From Pristionchus mayeri (lineage: Eukaryota; Nematoda; Chromadorea; Rhabditida; Neodiplogasteridae): a stretch of 64,000 nt of DNA. The notes beneath the pieces are model-generated. The model was not told the DNA's origin. It was given only the letters and a program-made list of their open reading frames with translations, and did not search any database. The position numbers were made by a program, and so were the translations under genes. Positions 12,463-24,817 of the stretch are shown piece after piece; position 1 is the first letter of the stretch; each line of letters starts with the position of its first letter. The stretch lies in assembly GCA_036245805.1 (NCBI GenBank), contig BTRK01000001.1, positions 13,950,001 to 14,014,000 of the forward strand, in the 5' to 3' direction.

Positions 12463-13311
12463 TCACTTCCTCCGCGATGCTTATCCTTTGGAGCGTGAGA
12501 GACAAAACGCGCTAAGATATTCCCATAAAACTCAACAGAGCATCATCTCCATTTTCATTTTCTGAGAAGAGGGCAGTAGCTTTATGATATTGTATGATTA
12601 CAAAAAGATTCTTCAGGCGCAACGGCGGTTGTGAATGCCCGTATGATGGGGGTACGTGAAAAAAATATGTTCGAAATTTGTATGTTTTTGTTTACATTAG
12701 CGAATCTAAAGTGCTGTTTCTTGACAGGTGTGGAAGCCCGCGGTCCCACAGTTCCAGCGGTAGCCCTGCCAAAGAAATGATAAAAAGTGCGAGCCTGAAC
12801 CCGTGAAGATTACGAAATTGAACTCCTATTCGATAAAACAGCATTTATAACGAATTTGGATGTATTTTATTAGAATACGGAAGTAACAAGAGCGAAGTGC
12901 AACAAAATCAAGCGATGCCGATGCTCCCTCTTTTTGTAATTCTTCAAGATGCGTTTGTTTTAGGTGTAAAACGTTCAAATTGTTTTGCTATGACTTTGAA
13001 TAACTGAACAAACAATACGTGACAATGTGAAAATTAATTTTTAAATATTTATTTGGTTCTTACTGAGCGGCACAACGACTAATGCCGCTTATAGTTCCTT
13101 GATAAAAAATTTCATTAATTCAATAGACATGAAAAGGGGAGGTGATCAGGCCCCAGATCGGATGATCACCGTCGGATGATATTGATATATCATCGTATTC
13201 TTTAAAGAATAGATTGATCAACAAAACTTGCAGAACGCCGCAACGACTAATTGTAAATTTGCTGTGCAAAATTTATGAGTGACTGAATTTCGATCTCTAT
13301 GGTTCTTGGGG
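12463..13311 (+). other. Possible stray 3' exons, otherwise empty
   Basis: Two short exon-like segments lie here: CTTCAG|GCGCAACGG to GGGG|GTACG (12616-12651), and TTGACAG|GTGTGG to a stop near 12779. Joined by GT-AG they give only a few dozen codons of no recognisable protein. From 12780 to 13311 I see nothing else. Confidence 0.25.
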
Positions 13312-16300
13312 TCATCGTCTCCTATCCGACATCGACGTCCGCGAGACCGTAGATATCTTCGACGTTGTTTCCTCCTGAGGACGATGAAGCAGGAATCGAA
13401 TGACGCCACGCCTTGAAATTAGATTTTTGATACTTGCTTGGCCCTTCGGTTTCAAGGTCGATTAATTCAGTTGTCAATTATGAAACGGTTTTTCACTCAT
13501 TTCTCGACTAACGATTTGACTTCATAGGAACTGATGATGAGGCGAGCATGAAACTCAAACGAGGATGTTATGTCACCGATGAATTGTGTACTCTGGCATT
13601 TTTTGACCTATCTCGCACTCTGTTCCTGCATTAAACAAAATGGTATATAATCACATTGCCAGCACTAGCGTACTGTACTGTGTACTATGACATACCTCAC
13701 GAATGGTGAGAAGGCAATCAGCAACAATGGTTGCAGGGCGGAATTGCCGAAGAAGAGCGCACAGATCGACCAGGTGAACCACTTGCCCGAGCCTGGGTTG
13801 ATGATCTTTGATCTTTTGTTTTGGAACCATCTCTCATCTACGCGCTCTCTCACTGATCAGCTCTGTGCATGTGGAGAGAGAGAGAGAGATAGAGTTAAAG
13901 GAGGACTCTCGGCAAAGTAGCCACATCGATAGAAGAGAGGTTCCACCTTCCAAAGATCATAGCGCGAGCTAGGAAGTGTACAAACATCGGTAGTATAGAT
14001 CAGTGGTAGTGCAGCCGTCTCGTAATCGGAAGGTTGCGAGTTCGATTACCTCCAGTTTTTGACAAATCTTCAAGATATTTGAAATTGACGCACTTCCCTG
14101 GCCCATCAAGCGTCCATGGCTCTCAGCCAACTAATCATAACTCTGTTGAGACTAGAAATATTAATGTAATTGTTCTGCAGCCATGGTTATGAAAGGGTCC
14201 AAAGTTGAAGTTTGCCTACAGTCCTCATTTAACCGAATGTTTCGCGATCATTTAACGAATGGAAATGAGTAAACAAGATCGTCGTGACTTTGGTTCACAC
14301 AGAATTGACACTCATTCCTGTGATTGCATTACTTCGCAGGTAATTCAACTTCATTTCTTCGGAAATCGGCATAGAGACTCAAGTTCTGGGTATACCACGC
14401 TCGTCTCATTTCATGAACTCTTTCAGATTGAACGATCGAGAGAATATGTGAAATAACGAGAAGGTGGCCCGAAATACGAACAAGCTGCAGCACCACGTCA
14501 ATCAATTTTTCAGCCGTTAAGAGATGACTACGCTAGTGGTGTAGTGCGGTGAGGCCAACTACTGATAGGAGGTATCCCTGCTGTCCTAGGTGCATCTCAG
14601 GATCGCTTATTCGAGATTACCTGTTCCGAAAGTGATCGCCAGTTGGCCGACGACAAACACCACCGAGGCGAGCACGCAAGGGAGGATTAGCCTGAGTATG
14701 ATTGATCTTGGTTAAAAAATACTTTCCGCACTCGGAACCCTATTTATTGGTATTTCCCATTTCTTTCACCCCCTCGTGCTCCGTTATAAGTTAGTCTAAT
14801 TTGAATCGTTCAATGATTTTCTCACATCACTTCAACTCTCTGCAGCTTGCTGGTAGAGGTAATGCCGTGCTTGACGAGGAGGATTACAGCTATGCTGAAA
14901 AGGATTTTCACACTCCAAAGTACACGATTTAACTAAAATAAGAACTATTTGGTCATAAATTCGTCGCTAACAATCATGGACATTTGCCCTTTCTGTTTCG
15001 TGAGTGAATCAGTTAACCAACGAAACGTCAAAGAAACTCTACGTCACTGGGAATTCACAATTGTTGAGTGTGAGAAGCGAACAGCTCACCCGTAAAAGAG
15101 AAAGGGCAGAAATCCGCAGATAGCATTGATCGAGAGGATGAGTGTTGACTGGCCGTCGGTTAGATATCTGAATTAGTTTTTTTTGACAATAACCACAAAA
15201 CAGTAACGGAGAAATCCTTTCTGCGAATTCAGATTTGCTTGCTGACTACCAGTATTTCCGTATATTCATAAGTATCCCCATTTTCCATGGCAAAGGTCAA
15301 AAGTTACAGGAAAATTGCTTCTTCAATGTTCGAAGCAAATATAGACAAAAAAAATGTTCTTGTCACATAATCCTTGCAAGTTTGGACTAATCTTTTGAGT
15401 TCTGTGGGAAAAGTTAAGCACATTTTGTCCACGGACTATCTCACGCAAATGCAATGGATAAACTTCAGGAAGGAAGTAAATGATGAATGAGACAGCGGCA
15501 TTTTGATAATGAATATTTCCTGTTCTGAAATCTCACGAAAATACGAAGCTACGTTTCAAGGGGAAGTGAAAAGTGAACGAGTCAATTCCATTTTTATATT
15601 GTCATCGTCAATGTTATAAATAAAATTATTAATTGCAAAAACAAGCAAACCTCACGAAATCCTCCGATAGCATTCCGTACATAGCAGGTTCGAAGTAGAA
15701 GACAGTCATGAAAGGCTGCCAGTGAATCGCGCATTCCTTATTTTAATAGTTAAGATATTTAATATATTATCATAAATCAATAAATATGAAACCAACAAAA
15801 ATCATGGGCGCAATCCACCCAAGCACTACAGAAACGCCATAGGAAACTCGGCGACTCTGGTGCTGGAAGGAGTAGGGAAAGAGGATGGAGTGGAGACGGG
15901 ACCTGAACAATTAAATTTATTTCATAATTTTGCGAAAAATTTACCAAGCAATGAACGGCAGATGAAAACAGCGCGCATACCAAACATAGTCGATGTACAT
16001 CTATAATTAATATTTTTTTTCTATTTTTTTCTAAGTAATGTTTGTAAGTGAGCCACCTGCAGCCATGGCCTGCCCTCCACCGACACCAATCTGCTCTTAG
16101 CCAGAATTGCGTAGCCATTCAAGCCCGCGTACTCGACCATACAAAGAATGTCAGCGATGGCGGCGGAGAGAAGGTAGCGAAAGCCGATGATTTCCTGGAA
16201 TATAGTAATCGTTTTAATCGGTTAATCTCCAATGATATCAGGTTGTAACATAAGTTTTGTCGCGTCCAATCTCTTATGCATTTTAACCTCAGAAATTCTT

Positions 16301-17930
16301 CGAATTAATTTAATCTCAATTTCGTTATTCATCATCAGTGAGGGCCTTCGTACTCTTTCTTACGCGCTTTACTTCAGTCCTGTCAAGGCAGTTGAGGAGG
16401 CACATTAGTCAGACAAAGTTGTACTGAGATAAGGATTAGAAATCATTTTCACGCATCAGCTCTTCTTGAAAAGGATAAATTATGCCGATTTTGTGTGATT
16501 TGCGTAAAGTACTACATATGTGCATAATTTTGAACCACTCACGGATAATGACAAACGAAAATCGTTCTAGACATGTAGACGAGTTTGTATAATGTGGATG
16601 GTTGGTGACGGTCGCGAAAACTTTCGCAAGCCGAATTTTCTTCTCAGTAGATATCCAGATCCAAATAGTGGTGGAATATAGTTCACCCAAAGTGGTCAGT
16701 GTGCAGACAAAGTTTGGGGTAGATTGGGTTATGTTGAGATAAGTGGCTCCATTCAGAACGATGGTATGTAAATTAAACTACTGAAATCGGCACTTTGTTC
16801 ATATTCCTACCTCGCACACATGTTCAATATCTGATTTGTTGTGTCCATCCGAACCATAAACCCTTCCCTTACTAGTATCTACTTGGGATAAGTTTGGAAA
16901 TAAATAGCTTTTGAATGACAATCTTTAATTCGAAACACCTAAACTTGCAAATTTTGGTAAAATTGTGCGCGAATTGAATTAATAAAAATTCAAATTTCCC
17001 ACAAGTGGAGTGTTCTTTCTCTCACTTGTTTAATGATAAATTATACCTCCATGAGTGGTAATTGAACGCACTTATGTTAGTCACTGTTGTTGCAATTCTG
17101 GATTCAGAAGAGTTGGTCAAGTTGGCTACGAATCAGCGGCTAACCTTACACTCAGTGAAGTATATCTTTGGTTCCGCTCAACATAGCACCATATCTGGCG
17201 TATATTTTGAAAGAGCATTGACGGGGTATATCACCATGCTGTAGAAGTTTGGTTCATTATTCATCTCTGCGAACTAGCACCCGATCAAACGAATTAATAA
17301 AATCTGCACCAAATTTAAATCAGTTCATATTAATATTTTTCGCATAGCCAGCGTGCGCAGTTCAGCTCTACCCTATGGTTTGAATGTGCATGAACACCCC
17401 AAACATATACTAGGAGGTCAGGCATTGATAATGTTTGAGAAGTATCCTTCATGGAAATATTGTGAACCTCCGAAATGCGACAAAACTTATGTTACAACCT
17501 AATAATTACCAACGCGAAATCAATTAATTAGTTACCGACATTAAGGAAACCGATGACTTCCTACAACTTGGTTTTTTATGAGAAATTGAGCAGAACAAAA
17601 GTGATTTTACGACCTAGTGTTTTTTCTGAAGAGACTATCAACCTGTGAACGATCTCATTTCGCGCAGATTGAAGAAATATGTATCGTGAAACATACAGTT
17701 TTTCTTATTTTCTGCTCAGTTTTTCAGCTCGGACTGTGATGGATCTTGGGAAATGTAAGCGTGAAATTAACTGAGCTCACCCTTTCGGCACATACAAATA
17801 CGTAGATGACCGTAGCGTAGATGGGGATGAAGACGAAGAGAAGGACGAGGAGGGAGACGCCTGCCAGAAGGTCGTCACCGTCGAGAGAAGAGAGATACCA
17901 GGAGGCGAAGGGATCGACGGGTGACGCCAT
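13312..17930 (-). CDS. Seven-transmembrane chemoreceptor-like GPCR (nematode serpentine type)
   Basis: Exons read on the minus strand: 17930-17781, 16194-16057, 15736-15656, 15167-15090, 14691-14621, 13792-13696 and 13411-13312 (TGA). Exon 1 starts MASPVDPFASWYLSSLDG and then has a hydrophobic helix, SLLVLLFVFIPIYATVIYVF. Exon 2 has the helix FRYLLSAAIADILCM, in the style of helix 2. Later exons give LILSINAICGFLPFLF, then LILPCVLASVVFVVGQLAI, then a last helix with an N-S-A-L-Q-P motif that ends FSPFVR. The tail is basic and Ser/Thr-rich, as expected for a cytoplasmic C terminus. Phases close at every junction except 15656/15167, where a short exon seems to be missing; a further small exon near 17540 is possible. 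Nematode receptors of this kind usually sit in sensory cilia. The subfamily is not assigned. The introns hold repeats and a tRNA relic. Confidence 0.7.
13989..14061 (+). pseudogene. tRNA-derived relic, Thr(CGT)-like
   Basis: TAGATCAGTGGTAGTGCAGC resembles an A box and D arm. CTCGTAA sits where an anticodon loop would give CGT, and GCGAGTTCGATTACC resembles a B box and T arm. The acceptor stem does not pair and the anticodon stem has mismatches, so it is a pseudogene or a SINE head. It lies in an intron of the receptor gene, on the opposite strand. Confidence 0.4.
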
Positions 17931-18505
17931 CTTACAAACTCCGGGGTATACTAAAATGCCGTCATCTGATAATTCGAGAGTGGGACATAGAGGCCAATTG
18001 AAAAATCTCAGCAAGTCAAGGGATGGAGTAGAAACAGCATGACTGGCATGCTTTCTACATAGCAGAACTGAGACTCTCCCATGTCTCGCCAGCTTGCAAT
18101 AGCTGTGAAGGTGTGGGCGAGCCAGAATTCCAATTCGCAAGTGTGAGAAATCAGCTAAAGGTTGCGCTTTCCTGATTGGGAGTAGTAATGGATTGGCTAA
18201 AATGGCACATTCTGCGTGCTTTGTCAGGCAATTGAGTATCCGGAATGAGTCGATGTACATATATAATTGATTTGTTTAAATACATTTTTTATTCCAAAGT
18301 TATGTTTCACCAACAAAAGAAGGTCAGTAAAAATTTATGAATTGTTGATTTTTCCAGTATTGCCAGTTTAAAAAAATAGTCATAAAGACAGGCTAGAGAG
18401 TTTTGGGGCAGGAATGGATTGGTAAAGATGACTCATTCAGCCTGATTTAACAGCGGTCAGACAGGCGAGAGAGCATGCAGAATGGGGAGAGCTATTTCTT
18501 GTGAA

Positions 18506-18637
18506 TAGGGTTCACTTATTGGAAAATTTTTGTTTCATTCTCAGATATGTTTCATGTGCACTATATAGTTCATATATATGGCGAACATGAAACATATCTG
18601 AAAATGATACAAAAATTGTCAAATAAGAGAACCCTAC
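18506..18637. repeat. Hairpin MITE, family 2
   Basis: The TA-flanked ends AGGGTTCACTTATTGG and AATAAGAGAACCC pair. The inner arms are AGATATGTTTCATGTG and CATGAAACATATCTG. Confidence 0.7.
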
Positions 18638-19635
18638 TTGTGAAGCTATACCTAATTGAGAGTAAAGAGTTCAAAATTCGGGCAGTCATCGCAACTTCTA
18701 CACATTCTATAGACATTTTAAGTTGCGAGAGAATGAATGGGATTAAGACACCACGGTATCTTTCCTCGAACTCTAATTGGGGAAGTGTTCTAACAGGAGA
18801 GCGCCAATCTGCAAGCCATTCCGGAAAGTTTGAGAGGGTCAGACGGTCAGGCAAAGCGAGAGAGTACGTGGTATTAAGAGAGTCAGACGGTAAGTGAATG
18901 CGAGAGAGCATACGATATGGAGAGAGTCAGACTTTTGCTCGATGAAGTCTTGTGCAAGCCATTCCGGCTACTCTCCCCGTAGCGAATGTGCAGCTTTCTG
19001 GTCGGACGTGGGACTTTCTTCTCTGAATTCATTCTTGGAGCATTCTGGCTAGAGAGAGCGAGAGAGTATGGACATTGGAGAGACTGAGACGTGCGTGAGA
19101 GTGGGTCGAGCAAGAAAAGTTGCGATATTGAAATCACAACATCATTTGATCGGGGAATGTGGAGACCGAAAATGAGTGCCTATTTCAAGAGGCAGTTCGG
19201 CCATTATCGGAAATTATTTGCCCGCATGGTGTATATGCGGCATAAACAAGTTGACTCACAAATGATCAAGGATAGGGTGACAACTGAACATGAAGCTCGG
19301 TAGGTTTGCATGTTGTTGTACTAACTATTATATTTCACATACTGTTGTTGTATTTGCATGGATTACTTAGTTACCCGTGTGCACGAAAGGACACGACAGT
19401 ACTGTACATTTCTCGAATAGAGTATTCCTACACAACTTGACCATTTATCGATTATCGGCTGGTCGATAATGCGGGGTAGCAATCGAATTGCGCACTGTAG
19501 TGATCCGAGATTCGAAAATATAGGGCACCCTGTACAATTACGATTATCGATTTTTTCTCCGTACTGAGGGCGAATGACAACACTGTCAGGCTTCTCAGAC
19601 GATTTTATAGTTAGGCGCTTGAAACATTTTAGTAA
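18638..19635. repeat. Repeat-rich intergenic region with GAGAG hairpins
   Basis: Several short units of the form AGACGG...GCGAGAGAGCATA...GGAGAGAGTCAG lie at 18830-19100. A segment at about 19400-19500 with ATCGATTATCGGCTGGTCGATAAT-like symmetry recurs at about 25215-25320. No gene is supported. Confidence 0.5.
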
Positions 19636-21508
19636 ATGCCTCTAGATTATCTTTCCCTGCTAGCACAATTTCCAGTCACCCGCTACCCTCTCTATTCAGC
19701 ATACTCTCTCGTTCGGGGTCACTTTCGCGCCCTAATGGACGACGCCAAACCGTTAGAGACAATCAACTTACATAGTTGCATACTTCATAAATCGATGACC
19801 TTCCCAAGTCTACCTACCAATGCCTTCGAATACATGTGCTCCTTCTTGGACGACAGATCATTAATCACTAACAGAGAGGTATTTGTTGCGACAAAATATA
19901 TGATTGATGCAAAAGTCTTGCTGTTTTATCCATGTTGATATTTTACTCTCCACCGTCATTTTAGTTTGCCCGATGAACTTCCGATCATTGATAACTACTG
20001 AGTCCTTGTATACTCTTTCTAATGCGCACCCTATCAGCATTGCCCTAGACGTTTTCCACGGCAATAGACTCTCAGACATGCTGCGCGTCGATTACTAGAA
20101 TCAGGAGGTAGTCATAGAGGGGTATCTTTAGTTACGGAGATGTTGTTACACAATATCATTCTTCCATGTTTCGTGCCTGCTACCTTCCGTTCCTTCAATT
20201 CAGAAATTGCTCATTTAGGTGTGCAAACCATTGAAGAAAATGCTCGATCATTCCATTCTGAATATCAAGAATACAATGGTATACAACCTCTGCATCAAAG
20301 AACAAATTTCCGAAGAAGTGAAAATTGAGCAACCAAAAATTGCAAACACAGAATATTTTTCAGCAACCTGGCAGTGAATGGGTACATCTTCCTGAAGAAT
20401 GGATGATCGGTTTTTCCTTCCGTAACATCAGAGATTATAGCATGTGGAAAATCTGTGTAGACTATGCATTTTCACAGATGGATACAACTATTCAAAATTT
20501 TATAAGCATATCCTCTGGCCCACCTGGGATTCTGGCCCACGAGGGTAACTAGAATTATTTAGAAATGTATGGAAATCCATATATCAATATGTTACAGGTT
20601 ATTCTCTTGGAAGTTGCAAAGCTAGAGAATGTTCGGGTTTTTTTCGAGCTCCTCAAACCACTTGCTAGGAGAGCAGAATATGCCTGTCTCTCGTTGAACA
20701 ATCAGCCCAAGATGATTCAGCCCTGCATATACAAAACGATTCCTAAACTGTTCATGCGTCGTTGGGATGAAGAAGGACGCGGAATATAGTGAGCAAATAA
20801 TGCAAAAATAATAATATCAGTAAAAAATCACATATTTTGCAGCCCACTCTTCATGCAGTTCGTCAGAAATTCCAAGCCGTCTGAAGTTGGCCGTCAATTT
20901 ACAAATATAGTGGCGAAAGGTGAAGTGGCGCATTCCACTTCAGATCTGAAGAATGTCGCTTCAACAGTACATTTGTTTCCAGAATCGATCGCCTTTCTAC
21001 AAGAACTTGCCGACCGGGTGAGAAGAATCGAGATTTACTGCATACAACGAGGTGATGAGCATCGGCAACGTCGACATCCCAACATCATTCCACTCATTCG
21101 TGACATGCTCAATCGAAAGTGCGATTCGCTCCAGTTTTTGCTCTTTGATCATGACAACGTCGTAGCGTCGATTTATGCTTCCGATGTTGAACGGCTCCTT
21201 CAGGTAATCTTGGGATAGTTCACACTAGAGTTCGAGAAACGAAACCACTGCCTCTTCATTTCCCAAACTCTCTCCTCAGTCGACCGGTCTAGCGAGATTG
21301 TAGAATGAAGAGGACATGGTTTCATTTCTCGAACTCTTGTTCATGCATAACGATTCTCTTTTTATTACAGTATTTTCACCATTCGGGAAAGAAATTTACA
21401 TTCGATGCCACGATTGGCAGTGACCCGTTGCACACTCAAATCGGCGAATATCAAGTGTGTGTGATGGATAGAAGTGAATTACTGAAAATTATTCACTTGA
21501 ATGTTTGA
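19636..21508 (+). CDS. F-box-like protein, multi-exon
   Basis: Clear exons: 19636-19878, 20364-20544, 20598-20788, 20843-21203 and 21371-21508 (TGA). Two weaker ones lie at about 19965-20097 and 20204-20278. Exon 1 contains FPSLPTNAFEYMCSFLDDRS, which fits the start of an F-box (L-P-x3-hydrophobic-x4-FLDDRSL). F-box proteins tie substrates to SCF ubiquitin ligases through Skp1, and nematodes carry very many. The rest is a diverged C-terminal half without a motif I know. Phases close at 20788/20843 and 21203/21371. They fail by one nucleotide at 20278/20364 and 20544/20598, and the second candidate exon is open only in a frame that does not join exon 1. Either the gene is a young pseudogene or its splicing is unusual. 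The RTE LINE begins about 120 bp after its stop. Confidence 0.5.
21247..21315. repeat. Short CTCTC/GAGAG hairpin in the last intron
   Basis: TGCCTCTTCATTTC pairs with GAATGAAGAGG around AGTCGACCGGTCT. Similar hairpins, with CTCTTCATT / AATGAAGAG outer arms and CTCTC / GAGAG inner arms, lie near 12070, 28675, 30055, 30390, 35105 and 63560. Confidence 0.6.
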
Positions 21509-21539
21509 GAATATCATAGACATTCTTGTATATATTATT

Positions 21540-24475
21540 TATAAATAAATTTTTCCCATTTCCGGGCTGCTAATTCGACATTTTTTTTTGAATCCCTTGC
21601 CAAGCCGGAGTGGTCACCGTAGCATTGTATGACCATGCTCATGGCTGTTTTATCGCTGGCTACGCTCAACTGCCTAACGCTATGCAAGGATGCTCGTATC
21701 GTGGAATTGGAGAACGCCCTAAGCAAGATCAAGGCGGACATCGTTGGACTCTCTGAAGTTCGAAGATCGACAGAAGAAGAGAAGGATCTCACGTGGAGCA
21801 ATGGAAGACTCTATCATTCATCGCGCCTTCCTAACCGTACTGCTGGAGTTGGTTTCATCGTGAGTGGGGAGGTAAAGCAGAAGGTAGTCGGATTTTGCGT
21901 TCTAACTCCCAGGATCTGTTTCCTTGATGTAGCGGTGTCGGATAAGGTCCTGATTCGCTTATTCCAGATCTACGCACCCGCCTGCGATGACGTGGTCGAG
22001 TACAGTAACTTCATCCATGAGGTTGAAAGAGGATTCAACGGACCAGTCTCAGGCAGTGACCGGTATCGATTCGTGCATAAGGTCATCCTGGGCGATTTCA
22101 ATGGGAAAGTGGGTTACTGCGAGCCAGGAGAAAGTGCAGTGGGGAAGTTTGGATATGGGAATAGAAATGTAAAGGGCCAAATGGTTGTGGATCTCTGCGA
22201 GAGGTTGCAACTACGGGTTGGTAACAGTTTCTTTCAAAAACGGGGTACTAGAAAATTCACATGGGTTTCACCCAATGGGCGCACTAAGAACGAGATAGAC
22301 TACATTCTGTTCCCAAAGGGTCTTCGGGTGCTGGATGTGGGAGTGGTTAATCGGTTCGACTTCTCGTCCGATCATCGATTGGTTAGATCTACCATATCAT
22401 TCTCATTCAGATTTCGTCGTGGTTGCAATAGACCGGCAAGGGGGGACTCGCACCTCAACAACGATTTATTTAAATTCAGCTTAGGCATAGAATTGAAGCG
22501 CAGAGGTGCGAGGTTGGATTACGGTAACGTGGTCTCGGCAGTGCAAGAAGCGGGGAGAATTTCAACATCGTTCAGACCGCCGGGCAGTAGGTTATCCCAA
22601 AAGACCAGGGATTTGTTGATTCGTAGGAGGGAACTAAAAATGGACGCGGTTGGGGTTCCTCGAGTGGAATGTTTACTTATCAACAGGGCGCTTAGGGAGT
22701 CGTTTAAAAACGACCGGGATAAATCCCTCCTTTCCTACGTAGACGAGGCCATTGCGCTTGGGAAAAGTTACAAAAGGGCAACTAGAAATTTAGCAATTGG
22801 GAGGGATAGAATTTCACGCATTAGGGACGGTAATAGGAACTTAGTCTTCACTCAAACGGGCATAGAGGAGGCATTCAAATCTTTCTACAATGCTCTCTAT
22901 AGTGGGGATGGAGGGGTTGGATACCGCGAGGAGATAGCAAGGGATCCTTTCGTTCCCATCGTAGAAGCCGAAGTCGTTCAAATACTTCGGTATTTCAAAC
23001 CAGGCAAAGCTCCGGGAAGGGATGGTATCACAGGTGAAATGCTCCGAGTGGGGGTAGATCAGTTAGTTCCCACTCTCACCAATCTCTTTAACAACATCAT
23101 TTTGGGTTCTATTCCTCTGGGATTTGGGGATTCTCGCACAATTCTTCTACCAAAATCTGGGGATCCAACTCTTACAAAAAACTACAGACCTATTAGTCTG
23201 CTTCCTGTTTTGCAGAAAGCGCTAACTGGGCTGCTCAACAAGAGGTATGGATCGGTACTGGATGGAAATAGAAGCTGGGAACAAATGGGATTCAGACGTG
23301 GTCATTCCACAGTTGACGCTATCCACACTCTAAAGTCTGTCATTGCTCACTGTGTCGACTATAGGCTGCCGATCTATCTGCTTTTTGTAGACATTTCGAA
23401 GGTCTTTGACAGTGTATACACGGAAGCGGTGTTCAAGGCGATAGAGTTAGAAGGGATTCCCTCGGAAGTCGTTTCTTTCCTCGCAAGCCTTTCCCAGGAA
23501 AGTAGAAATGTGGTGGTGGTTAATGGCAAGGAGGTCAACATAAAGGTGGGAAGGGGTGTGCGACAAGGTGATTGTTTGTCACCTAGGCTATTCACTGCGG
23601 TTCTAGATATGGCACTCCGTCGGCTAAATTGGGCAAATAAGGGAGTAAGTATCAATGGTCGGTTTCTGTCCCATATTCTTTTTGCTGATGATGCCGTTCT
23701 CATTTCTCACGATGAACGACAGATTCAGACGATGGGAAGGGAATTAGAGCGTGTACTTGCTACAGTGGGATTGGGTCTCAATGGCGATAAAACTGTCGGA
23801 ATGAGTTCCAAGCCTGATCCAAGGGATGTAAGAATAGGAGGAAAAGTAGTAAAATTGCAAGATAAGGTGGTCTACTTGGGAAGCGCAATCGCAGTCAGCG
23901 GAAATGATGACTGTGAAATCACCCGACGCATTCAAGCTGGTTTTGGTGCTTTCCACAAACACCGCACTTTTCTTATCAACAAGGGTATTCCAATGGCACA
24001 TAAACGTCGGCTTTTCAACGGCTGCATACTTCCCGCTGTGGTTTACGGTTGTGAATGTTGGGCGCTGACCAAAGCACAAATGAATCGAATATCGGTGGCT
24101 CAAAGAAAAATGGAACGTTGGTTGGTTGGCTGTACTGTGCTCGATCATGTCTCTAATGAGAGGTTGCGAGATTCAACTAGAGTTCAGGACTTCGTTCGCA
24201 CTGCTCAGAAAAGGAAATGGTTTTGGTTGCATAAGATCGCGAATGATGATTGCCGGAAGTGGAGCCGATCTGTGATCGAATGGATTCCGCGGAGAAAGAG
24301 GAGCCGCGGCCGCCCAATCACGAGATGGAGCGACTCTTTCCGCAAAGCAACAGGCCCAAATTTTCTCAATCAAGCACGAAGCTCTAACTGGAACACCATG
24401 CACATCAGAGCTCTCGCCTGATCTCCCGAGAATCTAATGACCTCTAGATAAATGTGTTAAAATCGTAAAATTCGA
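21540..24475 (+). mobile_element. RTE-type non-LTR retrotransposon (LINE)
   Basis: One long ORF is followed by a 3' tail of only about 50 bp ending in ATAAATGTGTTAAAATCG, as is usual for RTE elements. There are no long terminal repeats. The 5' limit is not certain, and no clear target-site duplication is seen. Confidence 0.75.
21629..24421 (+). CDS. RTE-type LINE polyprotein: endonuclease plus reverse transcriptase
   Basis: This is an intronless 930-codon ORF without internal stops. Residues about 8-255 form an apurinic-like endonuclease: ATLNCLTL at the start, GLSEVRR with the metal-binding Glu, ILGDFNGKVG at about 153, and SDHRLVRS near 246. Residues about 430-720 form the reverse transcriptase: LLPKSGDP and NYRPISLLP, FVDISKVFDS at about 587, RQGDCLSPRLF at about 645, and the catalytic FADDAVLI at about 684. 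The C-terminal part has the RTE-style segment ERWLVGCTVLDH and a GRPITRWSDSF motif. The two enzymes nick target DNA and copy the element RNA at the nick. Block A has K-V-F-D where K-A-F-D is usual. No frame damage is visible, so the copy could be active or very young. It inserted between two host genes of opposite strand. Confidence 0.9.
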   Translation: MTMLMAVLSLATLNCLTLCKDARIVELENALSKIKADIVGLSEVRRSTEEEKDLTWSNGRLYHSSRLPNRTAGVGFIVSGEVKQKVVGFCVLTPRICFLDVAVSDKVLIRLFQIYAPACDDVVEYSNFIHEVERGFNGPVSGSDRYRFVHKVILGDFNGKVGYCEPGESAVGKFGYGNRNVKGQMVVDLCERLQLRVGNSFFQKRGTRKFTWVSPNGRTKNEIDYILFPKGLRVLDVGVVNRFDFSSDHRLVRSTISFSFRFRRGCNRPARGDSHLNNDLFKFSLGIELKRRGARLDYGNVVSAVQEAGRISTSFRPPGSRLSQKTRDLLIRRRELKMDAVGVPRVECLLINRALRESFKNDRDKSLLSYVDEAIALGKSYKRATRNLAIGRDRISRIRDGNRNLVFTQTGIEEAFKSFYNALYSGDGGVGYREEIARDPFVPIVEAEVVQILRYFKPGKAPGRDGITGEMLRVGVDQLVPTLTNLFNNIILGSIPLGFGDSRTILLPKSGDPTLTKNYRPISLLPVLQKALTGLLNKRYGSVLDGNRSWEQMGFRRGHSTVDAIHTLKSVIAHCVDYRLPIYLLFVDISKVFDSVYTEAVFKAIELEGIPSEVVSFLASLSQESRNVVVVNGKEVNIKVGRGVRQGDCLSPRLFTAVLDMALRRLNWANKGVSINGRFLSHILFADDAVLISHDERQIQTMGRELERVLATVGLGLNGDKTVGMSSKPDPRDVRIGGKVVKLQDKVVYLGSAIAVSGNDDCEITRRIQAGFGAFHKHRTFLINKGIPMAHKRRLFNGCILPAVVYGCECWALTKAQMNRISVAQRKMERWLVGCTVLDHVSNERLRDSTRVQDFVRTAQKRKWFWLHKIANDDCRKWSRSVIEWIPRRKRSRGRPITRWSDSFRKATGPNFLNQARSSNWNTMHIRALA

Positions 24476-24817
24476 CATATGAGAGGCATCACGAGAGAAC
24501 ACAGTGTAAACTCATTATTTATTTCTGGTCTAACGACTGCAGTCATGCTGTGTCAACATAAAAAAACCCACGATGTGGCACATCAGGTGTCGGATGAGAG
24601 CCAAAAAAAGTACTCTGGTTTCTCCCAACCAGTGGTCAAACAGTGCCCTGACCAGTGGGTGGGGAGTTGCCCACCTACTGGTCAGGGGACTGGTTGACCA
24701 CTGGTTGGCTACTGGTCAACCAGTGGTTGAGGGGCCTACTACACTATGCAAGTTTCCAGGGTCAGACAGATTATTCATAATGAGGAAGAGGAGTGCCCCC
24801 TACGCTAGTCAACTCTG

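Noticed and set aside
12616..12779. Two short exon-like pieces with TTCAG and GT borders
   Set aside because: They give too few codons and no recognisable product; kept only as a weak note.
24608..24630. TACTCTGGTTTCTC resembles the U5 snRNA 5' end
   Set aside because: It is the terminal inverted repeat of the foldback, present on both ends, with no U5 loop downstream.
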